Shown piece after piece: positions 55,307 through 64,000 of a DNA stretch of 64,000 bases (positions are counted from its first letter, which is position 1; the number at the start of each line of letters is the position of its first letter). This DNA is from Phyllobacteriaceae bacterium (GTDB lineage: Bacteria; Pseudomonadota; Alphaproteobacteria; Rhizobiales; Rhizobiaceae). A program made the translations under genes and the position numbers. The notes beneath the pieces were generated by a model that was not told the origin of the DNA, made no database searches, and saw only the letters and a program-made list of their open reading frames with translations. The stretch covers positions 1-64,000 of the forward strand of contig JAMLIH010000005.1 in NCBI GenBank assembly GCA_023954255.1, written 5' to 3'.

Positions 55307-55597
55307 GGGATTAGCTCCGGCGGCGGCTGTGACTTCAAAAGAAATTCCACCAAAACCGCCACAAGGCAAAGGGAAAGACTCTCTCCTGCTGACAGCATTG
55401 TGTCAGGAGGATGAGCGAACCAAAGCCGCATGCAGCCGACCGGCTGCGGTACGACACTCTTCCTCCCTCGTCCAAACGGCAGAATTGACGGAACCGGCGC
55501 AGGATATCAGTTGACGGCCAACAAGGCCGGTGCAAGATATTTTCCATTCACCTCCTGACCGGCAGCGGGGCCATCCGGATCAGACTGGAAATGGAGC

Positions 55598-56665
55598 ATG
55601 TTCGTGTTCAATTCCCCTTCTCCCCGGTATGTATTTGCATTGCTGCTGGCCTGCGCCCTTGCGCTATCGGGCTGCAGCGAAAACGCCGACTGGAAACGCG
55701 GCAAGGAACTGCTCGCCGCCGGCAGCTACCCGGAAGCGGCTGAAGCCCTCCGTGCAGCGCTGAAGTCAGAGCCGGACAACAGCGAGATCAGGATCGATCT
55801 GGCAAAATCCCTGGCGGCATTCATCAACGGAAAGACCTATGGCGAATTCGAGGAACTGATCGGGCAGATCAGAGCTGCAGGGAAGGAAAGCGAGGCAGCC
55901 ACGCTTGAAGACGAAGCCGCAGTTGTTGGCAAGATGCCCTTTGCGCAAGGGGACTACGGCCTGGCGGGTCTGGGGGTGAAGCTCTACAACGCCGGGGATA
56001 AGAGCCTTGAATTGCCGGTCCTGTGGGCGTTGCGATACGAGCCGGACCTTATCAAGGCCTATTACCCGAAGCTTGAAATGGAAGGGAAGTCCGAGCGCTT
56101 TGCGGGTGAGATCAAATGGAGCGCGGACGACGTCAAGGGCGCCGAGGCGGCTCTAGCGCTGTACGAAATCGACCGACATCCGGCGATAGCCGACCAATTG
56201 CAGACCAAACTGAATTTCATGCTCAGTTCGGATTTTCCCGATTCTGTTGCTCTTGCCGACAAGGCGCTGCAATCGGACCTTTTCGAGCAGGAGAAGGTCG
56301 GCGTGATGTTCAACAGCGCGCATCTTAACGGAAAGCCCGGAAGCGCTGCCCGCAAAGCCGGTTTCGAATATCGGCTCAAGCACGACAACATGCTGGTTCT
56401 TGTCGGCTTCCTGGCCAATTCCATTTCCGGTGTCGCCTTCCGCCCCGAAGAAAGCTGCTCGGCGGCAACCCAGCAGGCCGCAGGCGAACTTGCAACCGCG
56501 CTGGCAGCCGAAACCGCGAAGGAAGCGCTGAGCATCAATGCTGACAGTCTTCGGAACCTTACTGCCAAGGGCATGGAGGCAGCCACGTCGGGTCCGGCGG
56601 GCGATGTGCCCGTCGAAGATTGCCTCAAGACCTGGGAAGCGCTGAAGGCCGTTCTGGCAGAATAG
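55598..56665 (+). CDS. TPR-containing lipoprotein, unknown
   Basis: This 355-residue protein has a lipobox, LALSGC, with Cys26 as the probable lipidation site. TPR-like helices (RGKELLAAGSYPEAAEALRAALKSEP, KGAEAALALYEIDR) follow, and the C-terminal part has PEESCSAATQQAAGELATAL and VEDCLKTW. It is exported to the inner or outer membrane. No named family was recognised. It is monocistronic, with a 152-nt gap before the DUF486 gene. Confidence 0.7.
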   Translation: MFVFNSPSPRYVFALLLACALALSGCSENADWKRGKELLAAGSYPEAAEALRAALKSEPDNSEIRIDLAKSLAAFINGKTYGEFEELIGQIRAAGKESEAATLEDEAAVVGKMPFAQGDYGLAGLGVKLYNAGDKSLELPVLWALRYEPDLIKAYYPKLEMEGKSERFAGEIKWSADDVKGAEAALALYEIDRHPAIADQLQTKLNFMLSSDFPDSVALADKALQSDLFEQEKVGVMFNSAHLNGKPGSAARKAGFEYRLKHDNMLVLVGFLANSISGVAFRPEESCSAATQQAAGELATALAAETAKEALSINADSLRNLTAKGMEAATSGPAGDVPVEDCLKTWEALKAVLAE

Positions 56666-56817
56666 GCCAAAGCCGGCTAGGGTCCCGTGCCGAGCGGGCC
56701 TGAATACCAAGCAACTGCCTTGATCGCAAACCCCCGATGCCACCGCCCGTGCCAATTGACAGCTGGCGACTGCCCGCCATATCCCCCGAGTTCGCTCATG
56801 AGCAGGAAACACCCATC

Positions 56818-57177
56818 ATGCCCGGTTTTGCGTCACTCAGCGCTGCCCACATCATCCCCATTCTGCTTCTGGCAGCATCCAATGTCTTCATGACATTCGC
56901 CTGGTACGGGCACCTGAAATACAAGCATCATGCATTGTGGATCGTGGTGCTGATCAGTTGGGCAATTGCCTTCTTTGAATACTGGCTGGCGGTCCCGGCA
57001 AACCGGATCGGTCATCAGGTCTATTCGGCAGCACAACTCAAGACCATCCAGGAGGTAGTGACGCTGCTGGTGTTTTCCGGCTTTTCGATCCTGTTCCTGA
57101 AGGAACAGATCAGCCTCAACACCGTGCTGGGTTTCGCATTCATAGCGCTGGGCGCCGCGCTTGTGTTTCGTGGATAA
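56818..57177 (+). CDS. DUF486 / DMT-like small membrane protein
   Basis: This 119-residue protein has four hydrophobic helices, with conserved NVFMTFAWYGHLKY, FEYWLAVPANRIGHQVYSAAQLKT and EVVTLLVFSGFSILFLKE. It matches DUF486 proteins, which resemble one half of an EamA/SMR drug-metabolite transporter. The ATG at 56818 follows an AGGAA ribosome site. The function is unknown. A hairpin with a T-run on the opposite strand starts just after the stop. Confidence 0.82.
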   Translation: MPGFASLSAAHIIPILLLAASNVFMTFAWYGHLKYKHHALWIVVLISWAIAFFEYWLAVPANRIGHQVYSAAQLKTIQEVVTLLVFSGFSILFLKEQISLNTVLGFAFIALGAALVFRG

Positions 57178-57204
57178 AAAATCCCCCGGTGAGGACACCG
57201 GGGG
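57176..57204 (-). terminator. Intrinsic terminator after the first EF-hand gene
   Basis: CCCCCGGTG (57183-57191) pairs with CACCGGGGG (57196-57204). On the minus strand the stem is followed by ATTTTTTA. It may act in both directions. Confidence 0.8.
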
Positions 57205-57293
57205 AGATCGTTGCGTGTTCTGCGATGGATCGGGCAGGTTCGGGCCGTTGAGGGGCAGACAGCGGCACGAACAGCGCCCGCTTCGGGCAGAAA

Positions 57294-57521
57294 TCAGCCG
57301 GCGGCTGCGGCTGCAAACTCCTCGCTGTTGAGCGCGCCGTCACCATCGGCATCGGCTTCGCCGAACTGCTCTTCACTCCACTCCCAGCCGGCGGCCAGGG
57401 CTTCTTCCAGGCTCACCGCGCCATCGGCGTTGGTGTCGACCACGGCAAAGTCCATTTCGGCGGCCTGGGCAGACAGGGAGGCAAAACCCGCAACTGCGAG
57501 TGCGAGAAGGATTCTCTTCAT
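57294..57521 (-). CDS. Secreted EF-hand protein
   Basis: This 75-residue protein has a signal peptide (MKRILLALAVAGFASLSAQA) and two EF-hand loops, DTNADGAVSLEE and DADGDGALNSEE. Two calcium ions could be bound in the periplasm. It is a close paralogue of the 57832-58068 gene, sharing AAGWxWSE and EEFAAAA. The ATG at 57521 is chosen because the extra nine residues upstream would not be a signal sequence. Confidence 0.85.
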   Translation of the reverse strand: MKRILLALAVAGFASLSAQAAEMDFAVVDTNADGAVSLEEALAAGWEWSEEQFGEADADGDGALNSEEFAAAAAG

Positions 57522-57733
57522 TTCTGGATAACTCCGATAAAACACCGCAGCGGGCAGAGACCGTGACCGGAAGCGGTCCAGCGCCTCATTTCCATCCCCT
57601 GCGGCAAGCGGAAAATCGCTCCCGGATTGCGGCGGATTCGTGGCCGGAAACCGGGGCTGAAAACAATATTTTCATCTGCTTCGCTAGTCGTTTCTCCCCC
57701 GCTTCCGGCTTGCGGAAACGCGTCCCGACATGA

Positions 57734-57766
57734 CAAAAAGACCATTCGCGGACATGCCGCGAATGG
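57734..57766 (-). terminator. Intrinsic terminator after the second EF-hand gene
   Basis: CCATTCGCGG (57742-57751) and CCGCGAATGG (57757-57766) form a 10-bp stem, with CTTTTTGTC after it on the minus strand. Confidence 0.85.
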
Positions 57767-57831
57767 CCTTTCCAAATGCCGCCGGATCAGGACCGGGGGA
57801 TGTCCGTCAACCGGCGGCAGCCCCAAGGCGC

Positions 57832-58068
57832 TCAGCCCGCCGCAGCGGCAAATTCCTCGGCATTGAGCGCGCCGTCACCATCGGCATCGGCGGCCTTGAA
57901 ATCGTCTTCAGACCAGGTCCAACCTGCCGCCGAGGCCTCTTCCATGGAAACCATGCCGTCGGCATTGGCATCGACCTTGGCGAAATCGGCTTCCTGCGCC
58001 AGTGCGGGGGTCAGTGCGGGCAATGCGGCAAAACCGGCGAGCGAAAGGGCGAGAATGAGTTTTTTCAT
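57832..58068 (-). CDS. Secreted EF-hand protein, paralogue
   Basis: This 78-residue protein has a signal peptide ending TPALAQ and two EF-hand loops, DANADGMVSMEE and DADGDGALNAEE, with the tail EEFAAAAG. It parallels the 57294-57521 protein along its whole length. The ATG at 58068 has an ideal AAGGAGGTAG ribosome site. It has its own terminator, so the two are separate transcripts and not an operon. Confidence 0.88.
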   Translation of the reverse strand: MKKLILALSLAGFAALPALTPALAQEADFAKVDANADGMVSMEEASAAGWTWSEDDFKAADADGDGALNAEEFAAAAG

Positions 58069-58419
58069 GACTACCTCCTTGAGGGTACTTGCTGGGCACA
58101 ATGCTGCGGCACACGGCCTTGCATTCCGGCCCGGTTCTCGGGATGCGCCCTTTGCCGAAGCGTTGCCCCGGGGTGGCGCAGGAGCCGATCCTCACTCTCA
58201 ACATGGCGGCATTCCGGCAAAAAAATTGCCAAATCTTGATCGCCGGTAAAGCCTGGTTACGGCGCGAAAATCTTTTGAATTCAATTTGTTATACAGACCG
58301 TTACATCACGCTTGATGACAGCGCGAAAGATTGCCGCAAGCCCTTGCGCCGCACGGCAAAACCGGCGCTGCGGGGAAACGGATGCGGTAACAATCGTGAT
58401 TGCGGCGGCAATGGTCCGC
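58069..58419. other. Gene-free interval upstream of the second EF-hand gene
   Basis: No ribosome site or family-like frame was found in these 351 nt. The part near 58290-58330 is AT-richer (GTTATACAGACCGTTACATC) and could hold a promoter for neither or either neighbour; nothing firm is visible. Confidence 0.4.
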
Positions 58420-60330
58420 TCAGCGGCCCTGGAAGAATTCCTCGGCGTTTTCCTTGCCGAGATAGCGCGAGACGAAGTCGCGGCGCGCCTCGGAAAGATC
58501 AAGCACGGCAAGCGAGGCCATGGCGTGGTCGAGTTCCGGCCATTCGCCGGTGGCCACGTATTTCAGGCCGACATTGGCATACTGGCGGTAGAGGACGGGC
58601 AGTTTGCGCTCGCCGCCTTCAAGCGCCTCGATGATGCAGCCGATTTCCGGCACGGTCTTCGCCTCGCCGATCAGGTCGTCGATATCGACCTGCGGCGGCA
58701 GGGGCACGTTGAAAGGCTTGCGCGGCACGGCGCAGCCGGACAGGGCCGGGTCGGAAGAGGTCTTTTCCAGGAAACGCTTCAGCACGTGACGCGACAGCGG
58801 CGAGTAGCTCTGGGGTATCGTCACCGGGCCGATCAGGTATTTCAGCGACTTGTCCCGGCGCAGAATATCCATGATGCCGCGCCACATCATCATCAGCGGC
58901 GCGTAGGAGCGCTGATAGTCCTCGCTGATCGCCGCGCGGCCCAGTTCCAGCGCCTTGGGCAGGATATCGACGAAAGGCTGTTTCAGTTCGAAGATCGAGG
59001 CACTGACCAGATCGGAGAGATCGACGCCGCCCTCGATGCGCGAGGGAATGATATAACGGTAGCTGCCGGCAATGCGGCCCGCCTTCTCGTCCCAAAGGAC
59101 AAGGTGAGAATAGACCCGGTCGTACTCGTCGATCAGGTCCATGGGCGAGGCCACGGAAGCGCCGCCCGCATAGGCGTCGAAGCGCACCTGGGCGATGGCC
59201 GACTTCAATTCCTCCGGCATCCCGTGTCGGACATTGTAGGTCTTAAGCCCGCCATGCTCGACGAGCACCGGCCAGCTTTCCAGCGCGTTGCGCAGCTTGC
59301 CGGCAGCAGGCACGTCGACAGCGGGCCTGGCGGCCCCTCCCCGGTTCTGTGCGACCCGCACGGGGGTGCCGCCGCGGCCCTTGAACTGGGCTGCATAGCG
59401 CGGGTTGGCGGCATAGGTGAGCGCCCGGGCGATCTGGCCGGGAGGGGCAATGCGGCCAGCCTTGATCAGCGTTTCGGCGGGCACCGGCTCGCCCAGCGTG
59501 AAGGTGAAGTCGTGACCGCCGCGCGCGAACTCGCGCAGGATCAGCAAGGTGCGCAGCTTGGGATGGACAAGACCCGCGCCCTGAAAGCGCCAGCTGTTGC
59601 GGCCGGAAACATGGATCGGCACCAGATTGGCACCGCCCGCTTCCACGAAAATGCGCACCTGATCGGTCCACTCACCGTCCTGCACAACACGCTGGCCCCA
59701 TTTCAGATGCGAGCAGAGGCGTCCGGGAAACAGTGCCAGATCGCCACCTTCCTTGAGGTGCTTGAGTGCCGACATCATGGAACGCCGGTTCATGGCCCGG
59801 CTTTTCTCGTTCATGAAGGGGTCGACGAACAGCAGCTTGTGGGTAATCGAATCGGCGCTGGTCAGAAAGGCGTTGGCAAACAGGCGGAAATTCGGCCGGT
59901 ACTGCTCCAGCATGTTGTTCATGGCAAAGGCGTCGGCCATGCCATAGGGATGGTTGGCGACGAAGACTGCCGGCTTGCCCTCCAGCGCCTCGAACATTTC
60001 GGGATTGGAGACCTGCCACCGGATCGAGAATTCATTGAACAGGTGATCGATCATCTCCCGGCTCGAAGGCCAGGGCATGCCCGCTTTCCGGCAGACCGAA
60101 TTGACGTGACCGATGCCGAGCACCTTTTCGGCAAGCCATACCATCGCCCTGTCGGGCAGGGTCTGCGAAGTGGCGTCGAGCAACTCCTCGGTGCGCAGAT
60201 ATTTCGGGCCCGGGCCGCCGGAACCATCCGGATTGAAGCGCATGAGATGCGGTTGGGTCGAAAGGCCGGCCTTGCGGTCCTGAGCGACCTCCACCGCGGC
60301 ACTGCCGCTCGGCTCCTCCATGATCGTCAT
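58420..60330 (-). CDS. OlsF-like bifunctional acyltransferase (PlsC-like plus GNAT-like)
   Basis: This 636-residue protein joins two acyltransferase domains. The N-terminal lysophospholipid acyltransferase half has VFVANHPYGMADAFAMN (the H-x4-D motif), LFPGRLCSHL and AGGANLVPIHVSGRN. The C-terminal GNAT-like OlsB half has YDRVYSHLVLWDEKAGRIAG, FELKQPFVDILPKALELGRAAI and SLKYLIGPVTIPQ. This order is known in OlsF, which makes ornithine lipids in one polypeptide, so aminolipid synthesis is the likely role (inference). The ATG at 60330 is preferred; the frame is open to 60477. Confidence 0.78.
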   Translation of the reverse strand: MTIMEEPSGSAAVEVAQDRKAGLSTQPHLMRFNPDGSGGPGPKYLRTEELLDATSQTLPDRAMVWLAEKVLGIGHVNSVCRKAGMPWPSSREMIDHLFNEFSIRWQVSNPEMFEALEGKPAVFVANHPYGMADAFAMNNMLEQYRPNFRLFANAFLTSADSITHKLLFVDPFMNEKSRAMNRRSMMSALKHLKEGGDLALFPGRLCSHLKWGQRVVQDGEWTDQVRIFVEAGGANLVPIHVSGRNSWRFQGAGLVHPKLRTLLILREFARGGHDFTFTLGEPVPAETLIKAGRIAPPGQIARALTYAANPRYAAQFKGRGGTPVRVAQNRGGAARPAVDVPAAGKLRNALESWPVLVEHGGLKTYNVRHGMPEELKSAIAQVRFDAYAGGASVASPMDLIDEYDRVYSHLVLWDEKAGRIAGSYRYIIPSRIEGGVDLSDLVSASIFELKQPFVDILPKALELGRAAISEDYQRSYAPLMMMWRGIMDILRRDKSLKYLIGPVTIPQSYSPLSRHVLKRFLEKTSSDPALSGCAVPRKPFNVPLPPQVDIDDLIGEAKTVPEIGCIIEALEGGERKLPVLYRQYANVGLKYVATGEWPELDHAMASLAVLDLSEARRDFVSRYLGKENAEEFFQGR

Positions 60331-60663
60331 CGTCGCCCGTACCGTTCCCCGCCGCAGCATGCCTGATGCATGCCTGATCCGGCGGGATTGCAAGCCCGCA
60401 AACGCGTTACCGTGTGACAGGGCTTGCACACTGTTTGTGTCCACTGTGTGGCCTGGCGCGAACTTACCGTATCGCATGCTACTCCGAAAGCGGGAAATGC
60501 GGGCGAAACACCGATTTGTTGCGGCCCGCCGGGCGAATTTTGCACGTTGCGACAGGCCCGTTCACAATTGGGCCCAAAACTGCGGTCAGAGCTTGTCAAA
60601 GCAGGCCGCGCTATCCAGACTAGGCGCGGTCGAGCCGGCATTTAAGCCGGGAAAGGAGACAAG

Positions 60664-60996
60664 ATGTTCGCGCACCGTTTCAAAACCGGCCTTGCAGCCG
60701 CCGTTGCGGCCGTATCGGTCCTTGCCGCCGCCTCCGTTGCCGAGGCCAGGGTCGACGCCCGCAAGCTGACCTGCCAGCAGGCACAAGCCCTGGTGCAGCA
60801 GCAGGGCGCCGTCGTGATGAGCTTTACCAACACCGCCTATGACCGGGTGGTGAAGAACCGCCTTTTGTGCAATCGCGGGCTGATTACCAAGCCGAAATTC
60901 ACCCAGACCCTCGACAATCCCAAATGCCATGTCGGCGGGATTTGCATCGAGGATCCGTGGAAAGACAGTATGAGACCGCTGTTCCGGAGGAACTAG
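60664..60996 (+). CDS. Small secreted cysteine-containing protein, unknown
   Basis: This 110-residue protein has a signal peptide (about residues 1-28, ending ASVAEA). The mature part has four cysteines in the pattern TCQQAQALVQQQGAVVMSFT ... LLCNRG ... PKCHVGGICIED, able to form two disulfides. It is a family widespread as hypothetical proteins in rhizobia. The ribosome site is GGGAAAGGAG. It ends 6 nt before ggt and is likely co-transcribed with it. Confidence 0.75.
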   Translation: MFAHRFKTGLAAAVAAVSVLAAASVAEARVDARKLTCQQAQALVQQQGAVVMSFTNTAYDRVVKNRLLCNRGLITKPKFTQTLDNPKCHVGGICIEDPWKDSMRPLFRRN

Positions 60997-61002
60997 TCCG
61001 GA

Positions 61003-62787
61003 ATGCCGGCCCGGTTGATCCGGCCTGCGGCCGGCGTGCTGCTGGCAGGGCTCGTTGCTCTGGTCGCCTTCACCGGTGCCCCGGCGCAGCAGGCAACCGA
61101 CAGCGTAGCGCCTGAAACCGGCGCCTCGCGCAGCGAGAACCGGCTTGTAACGGCAAAAAACCAAATGGTCGTGGCAGCCCATCCGCAGGCTGCCGCCGCA
61201 GGCATGGCCATGCTTGAAAAAGGGGGCACGGCGGCCGACGCCATGGTCGCGGTGCAACTCGTGCTCGGGCTCGTCGAACCGCAGTCCTCCGGCCTCGGCG
61301 GCGGCGCCTTCCTGCTCTATCACGATGGCGAAAGCGGCAAACTTTCCACCTATGACGGGCGCGAAGCCGCACCGATGGCCGCCAACGGCAAACTGTTCAT
61401 CGGTGCCGACGGCGAACCCATGAAGTTCTTCGATGCGGTCATTGGCGGGCGCTCGGTTGGAACGCCGGCAACCGTGGCACTGCTGGCGGAAGCCCATCGC
61501 AGGCATGGCAAGCTCGACTGGGCCGAACTGTTCGAACCTGCCATCGCCCTTGCCGAAGCGGGTTTCACCGTCACACCCCGCCTCAACGAATCCATTGCCG
61601 ACAATGCGGAGAGCCTGTTCCGCTATCCCGCCACGAGGCAATATTTCTTCTCCGAGGAGGGCGTGCCGATCTTTCCGGGCACGGTGCTGAAAAACCAGGC
61701 CTATGCCGACACGCTGAGAGCGATTGCCGGTGAAGGCGAAAAAGCCTTTTATTCCGGCGAGATAGCAAGCGACATTGTCAATGTGATTCAATCGGCCGAA
61801 GGCAATCCCGGCCTGCTGACGATGGCGGATATGGCAGACTACCGGGTGAAGGAACGCCCGCCCGTCTGCCTTTCCTACCGGGAGACCGAAATCTGCGGCA
61901 TGGGGCCGCCCTCCTCCGGCATGCTCACCATCGGACAGATTCTCGGCATGCTGGAAGAACACGATCTGGCGGCACTCGGACCGGAAAGCCCGGAAAGCTG
62001 GCGGCTGATCGGCGAAGCCTCCCGCCTCGCCTTTGCCGACCGCGGACGCTACATGGCCGACAGCGATTTCGTCAAAATGCCCGAGGGCCTGTTGAACCGG
62101 AGCTATCTTGGCGATCGGGCGAAGCTGCTGAAGACCGAAGACGGCGGCCCGAAAACCCTGCCGCAGAATGACGTGCAGCCCGGCGAGCCGCCGATGGATC
62201 AAGCCTTCCTGCATGCAGACGACCAGTCGCTCGAGCTTCCCTCGACCAGCCATTTTTCGATCATCGACAGGTTTGGCAATGCCGTGTCGATGACGACGAC
62301 GATCGAGAACGCCTTCGGCTCGCGGCTGATGGTACGCGGATTTCTGCTCAACAACGAACTGACGGATTTCTCCTTCGTTCCGGAATTCGCAGGCCGGCCG
62401 GTGGCCAACCGGGTCGAACCCGGAAAAAGGCCGCGTTCGTCAATGGCGCCGACCATCGTCTATCGCGACGGAAAACCGTGGCTGCTGATCGGCTCGCCGG
62501 GCGGCAGCCGCATCATCGGTTATGTGGCAAAGACGCTGATTGCGGCAATCGACTGGGGGATGGACGTGCAGGCGGCGATCAGCCTGCCGCATCTCGTCAA
62601 CCGCTTCGGTACCTATGATGTTGAGGAAGGCACGGAGGCTGAGGCGCTCGCACCGGCGCTGGCGGATTTCGGCTACCGGGTCGAGTCCCGGGCGCTCAAT
62701 TCCGGCCTGCACGGTATCATGGTAACGGCGGAAGGCCTTTCGGGCGGGGCCGATCCACGGCGCGAAGGCGTGGCGCTCGGCGACTAG
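61003..62787 (+). CDS. ggt: Gamma-glutamyltransferase
   Basis: This 594-residue Ntn-hydrolase precursor is cleaved into a large and a small subunit at the Thr of STSHFSIIDRFGNAVSM. It breaks glutathione and other gamma-glutamyl bonds in the periplasm. The large-subunit motifs AAAGMAMLEKGGTAADAMVA, GLGGGAFLLYHDG and GMGPPSSGMLTIGQ are intact. A signal peptide (GVLLAGLVALVAFTGAPAQQ) exports it. The frame starts at the ATG 61003 within CGGAATG; the ribosome site is GGAGGAA at the end of the preceding gene. Confidence 0.95.
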   Translation: MPARLIRPAAGVLLAGLVALVAFTGAPAQQATDSVAPETGASRSENRLVTAKNQMVVAAHPQAAAAGMAMLEKGGTAADAMVAVQLVLGLVEPQSSGLGGGAFLLYHDGESGKLSTYDGREAAPMAANGKLFIGADGEPMKFFDAVIGGRSVGTPATVALLAEAHRRHGKLDWAELFEPAIALAEAGFTVTPRLNESIADNAESLFRYPATRQYFFSEEGVPIFPGTVLKNQAYADTLRAIAGEGEKAFYSGEIASDIVNVIQSAEGNPGLLTMADMADYRVKERPPVCLSYRETEICGMGPPSSGMLTIGQILGMLEEHDLAALGPESPESWRLIGEASRLAFADRGRYMADSDFVKMPEGLLNRSYLGDRAKLLKTEDGGPKTLPQNDVQPGEPPMDQAFLHADDQSLELPSTSHFSIIDRFGNAVSMTTTIENAFGSRLMVRGFLLNNELTDFSFVPEFAGRPVANRVEPGKRPRSSMAPTIVYRDGKPWLLIGSPGGSRIIGYVAKTLIAAIDWGMDVQAAISLPHLVNRFGTYDVEEGTEAEALAPALADFGYRVESRALNSGLHGIMVTAEGLSGGADPRREGVALGD

Positions 62788-62793
62788 AAATGC

Positions 62794-62831
62794 AAAGGAA
62801 CCCTGCGGGAAATTCCCGCAGGGCATCCTTT
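62794..62831 (+). terminator. Terminator after ggt (bidirectional)
   Basis: AAAGGA-AC-CCTGCGGG... pairs with ...CCCGCAGG-CA-TCCTTT (core CCCTGCGGGAA / TTCCCGCAGGG, 62801-62823). It lies between convergent genes and may serve both. Confidence 0.85.
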
Positions 62832-62875
62832 GGTTCAGGCCATTGGATCCCCCGGCCCAGGGGGTAAGCAATCGG

Positions 62876-63103
62876 TCAGGCAGCGGCCAGCCGCTTCATG
62901 TTGGCGATCAGCCGGTCCTGCTCGCCGGTCAGGCGATCCACTTCCGTCTGGTTTTCGGCGCGTTCGGCGACGACGCGTTCAGCAATGACGGCCATCAGCG
63001 CGTCGCCGGAGGCCTTGAGCGCCTCCATGCGGGCCAACATGCTTGCCTTTGCACGCAGGGCTTCGGACGGCGGATATTCGATCTGGCTGGCAGGACGGAT
63101 CAT
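62876..63103 (-). CDS. Small helical protein, unknown
   Basis: This 75-residue protein begins MIRPASQIEYPPSEALRAKA and is almost entirely alpha-helical and Ala/Arg/Glu-rich, a probable coiled coil. No signal peptide or motif is visible. It lies beside the ggt terminator, and its ATG at 63103 is preceded by a weak ribosome site. It could be a small regulator or structural protein; I do not recognise it. Confidence 0.5.
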   Translation of the reverse strand: MIRPASQIEYPPSEALRAKASMLARMEALKASGDALMAVIAERVVAERAENQTEVDRLTGEQDRLIANMKRLAAA

Positions 63104-63337
63104 TGTGTTACTCGCTACGTTGCGGGGGCGAAGGCCCCACGGTTCATTGGCCGGTCATGCCTGTGCTGCGCTGCGCGCGGGAGCCCGGCATTCCTCAACA
63201 AATTGTCGTCCAACAGGATTAACAAAGCCCTAACCGGAACATTGCAAGGCTGCCATGGCGGGCCTTTGCCTTGCGGCAGCTTCAGTGCTAGCTAAGCTTT
63301 TGCCCGAACCGTGCATCATCGTCAGTCAGGAACCCCG

Positions 63338-64000
63338 GTGAAGATCGCATTTGTCGCCAGCCGCTCGAAGGAAGCGCTCGAAGGCCTGAAACGGCTGGAA
63401 AAGCGCTATGGCAACGTTACGCCCGCCGAAGCCGACTATATCGTCGCATTGGGTGGTGACGGGTTCATGCTGGCAACCCAGCACCGCTTCATGAATTCCG
63501 GCACCGGCGTCTACGGCATGAACAAGGGAACCGTCGGCTTCCTGATGAACGAGTACCGGGAGGACGATCTCGAGGAACGTCTCGCCGCAGCGGCGGAAAG
63601 CGTCATCCAGCCGCTGGTCATGGATGCCGTCGACATGGACGGCAGGAGATACCGCCACAAGGCGATCAACGAAGTCTCGCTGCTGCGCCAGTCCTATCAG
63701 GCGGCGAGCCTCAGGATTGCCATCGACGGCAAGGTACGGCTTGAAAACCTGGTGGGTGACGGGGTGCTGGTGGCAACGCCGGCCGGCTCCACCGCCTACA
63801 ACCTGTCGGCACACGGCCCCATCCTGCCGCTCGACGCGCCGCTGCTGGCGCTGACGCCGATCAGCCCGTTCAGGCCACGTCGCTGGCGCGGGGCGCTCAT
63901 TCCATCCAAAAGCGTGGTGGAGATCGATATCAACGAAGCGGAAAAACGGCCGGTCAACGCGGTTGCCGACCATTTCGAGGTGAAGTCCGTCACCAAGGTC
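63338..64000 (+). CDS. nadK: NAD kinase, 5' part (runs off the window)
   Basis: The sequence encodes [20 protein letters not shown] from a GTG at 63338, then [20 protein letters not shown] with the GGDG diphosphate-binding motif. It continues [24 protein letters not shown] and [20 protein letters not shown], all signatures of NAD kinase, which phosphorylates NAD to NADP with ATP or polyphosphate. It lacks the long N-terminal domain, as in other alphaproteobacteria. The frame has no stop before 64000, so 221 codons are visible and the C-terminus is missing. AGGAACC is a modest ribosome site. Confidence 0.94.
   Translation, partial: MKIAFVASRSKEALEGLKRLEKRYGNVTPAEADYIVALGGDGFMLATQHRFMNSGTGVYGMNKGTVGFLMNEYREDDLEERLAAAAESVIQPLVMDAVDMDGRRYRHKAINEVSLLRQSYQAASLRIAIDGKVRLENLVGDGVLVATPAGSTAYNLSAHGPILPLDAPLLALTPISPFRPRRWRGALIPSKSVVEIDINEAEKRPVNAVADHFEVKSVTKV

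Noticed and set aside
58312..60366. 684-residue plus-strand frame opposite the OlsF-like gene
   Set aside because: It is an antisense shadow; the minus strand has recognisable acyltransferase motifs.
60586..62253. 555-residue minus-strand frame opposite ggt and the small secreted gene
   Set aside because: It spans two well-supported plus-strand genes and shows no motif.

Overview
The window reads as chromosomal DNA of an alphaproteobacterium of the order Hyphomicrobiales (Rhizobiales). The basis is inference from gene content: high-GC coding, a rhizobial-type block (proton-channel MotA-like protein, OmpA/MotB-like protein, KAS III-like enzyme, inositol monophosphatase, efp), a UvrB with a long N-terminal extension, a GTG-started short NAD kinase, and an LPxTA sortase/target pair typical of marine proteobacteria. 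The most informative block is a full Paracoccus-type sox cluster, which implies lithotrophic or mixotrophic oxidation of thiosulfate.

Layout. 1-8.6 kb: housekeeping and membrane genes (YqaA/DedA, DsbB-like, HNH nuclease, LysE exporter with divergent Lrp regulator, AlkA-like glycosylase, GluQRS, YihY, SDR, PduO adenosyltransferase, rhomboid). 8.6-11.7 kb: etfBA and a 3-hydroxyacyl-CoA dehydrogenase, preceded by a palindromic operator candidate and a dispersed 94-nt repeat. 11.7-16.3 kb: the minus-strand rhizobial block ending in efp. 16.5-20 kb: a degenerate acyltransferase, a cytochrome P450 and a small secreted repeat protein. 20-32.7 kb: sulfur island, with yeeE/soxR/soxS on the minus strand and soxVWXYZABCDEF on the plus strand, closed by a strong terminator and tRNA-Gly(CCC). 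33-42.6 kb: a GGDEF/EAL protein, gloB, a lone tuf with tRNA-Trp, and several hydrolases. 42.6-47.7 kb: selO, a PH-domain protein, and a class GN sortase with its VIT/vWA target. 48-51.65 kb: small genes and an AT-rich accessory cassette. 51.65-64 kb: uvrB, a LysE exporter, a TPR lipoprotein, DUF486, two EF-hand proteins, an OlsF-like double acyltransferase, ggt, and a truncated nadK.

How genes work together. SoxXA, SoxYZ, SoxB and SoxCD form the periplasmic thiosulfate-oxidizing enzyme system. SoxV, SoxW and SoxS supply reductant across the membrane, SoxF and SoxE look like a flavocytochrome c sulfide dehydrogenase-type pair, and YeeE would import a sulfur compound. The ArsR-type SoxR carries Cys42 and Cys108, the pair used by BigR/SqrR persulfide sensors. 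A shared AT-rich half-site (TATATTSAAAT) lies in both control regions.

The most unusual region is the AT-rich cassette at about 49.0-51.65 kb. It holds a heavily frameshifted MazG-like NTP pyrophosphohydrolase, a small unknown protein with a probable 5' frameshift, an Nmad2-like putative nucleotide-modification protein and a uracil-DNA glycosylase-like protein. All are in one orientation with ATGA overlaps or a 1-nt gap. It looks like a decaying nucleotide-modification or DNA-defence operon. No CRISPR array, transposase, integrase or rRNA gene was seen.
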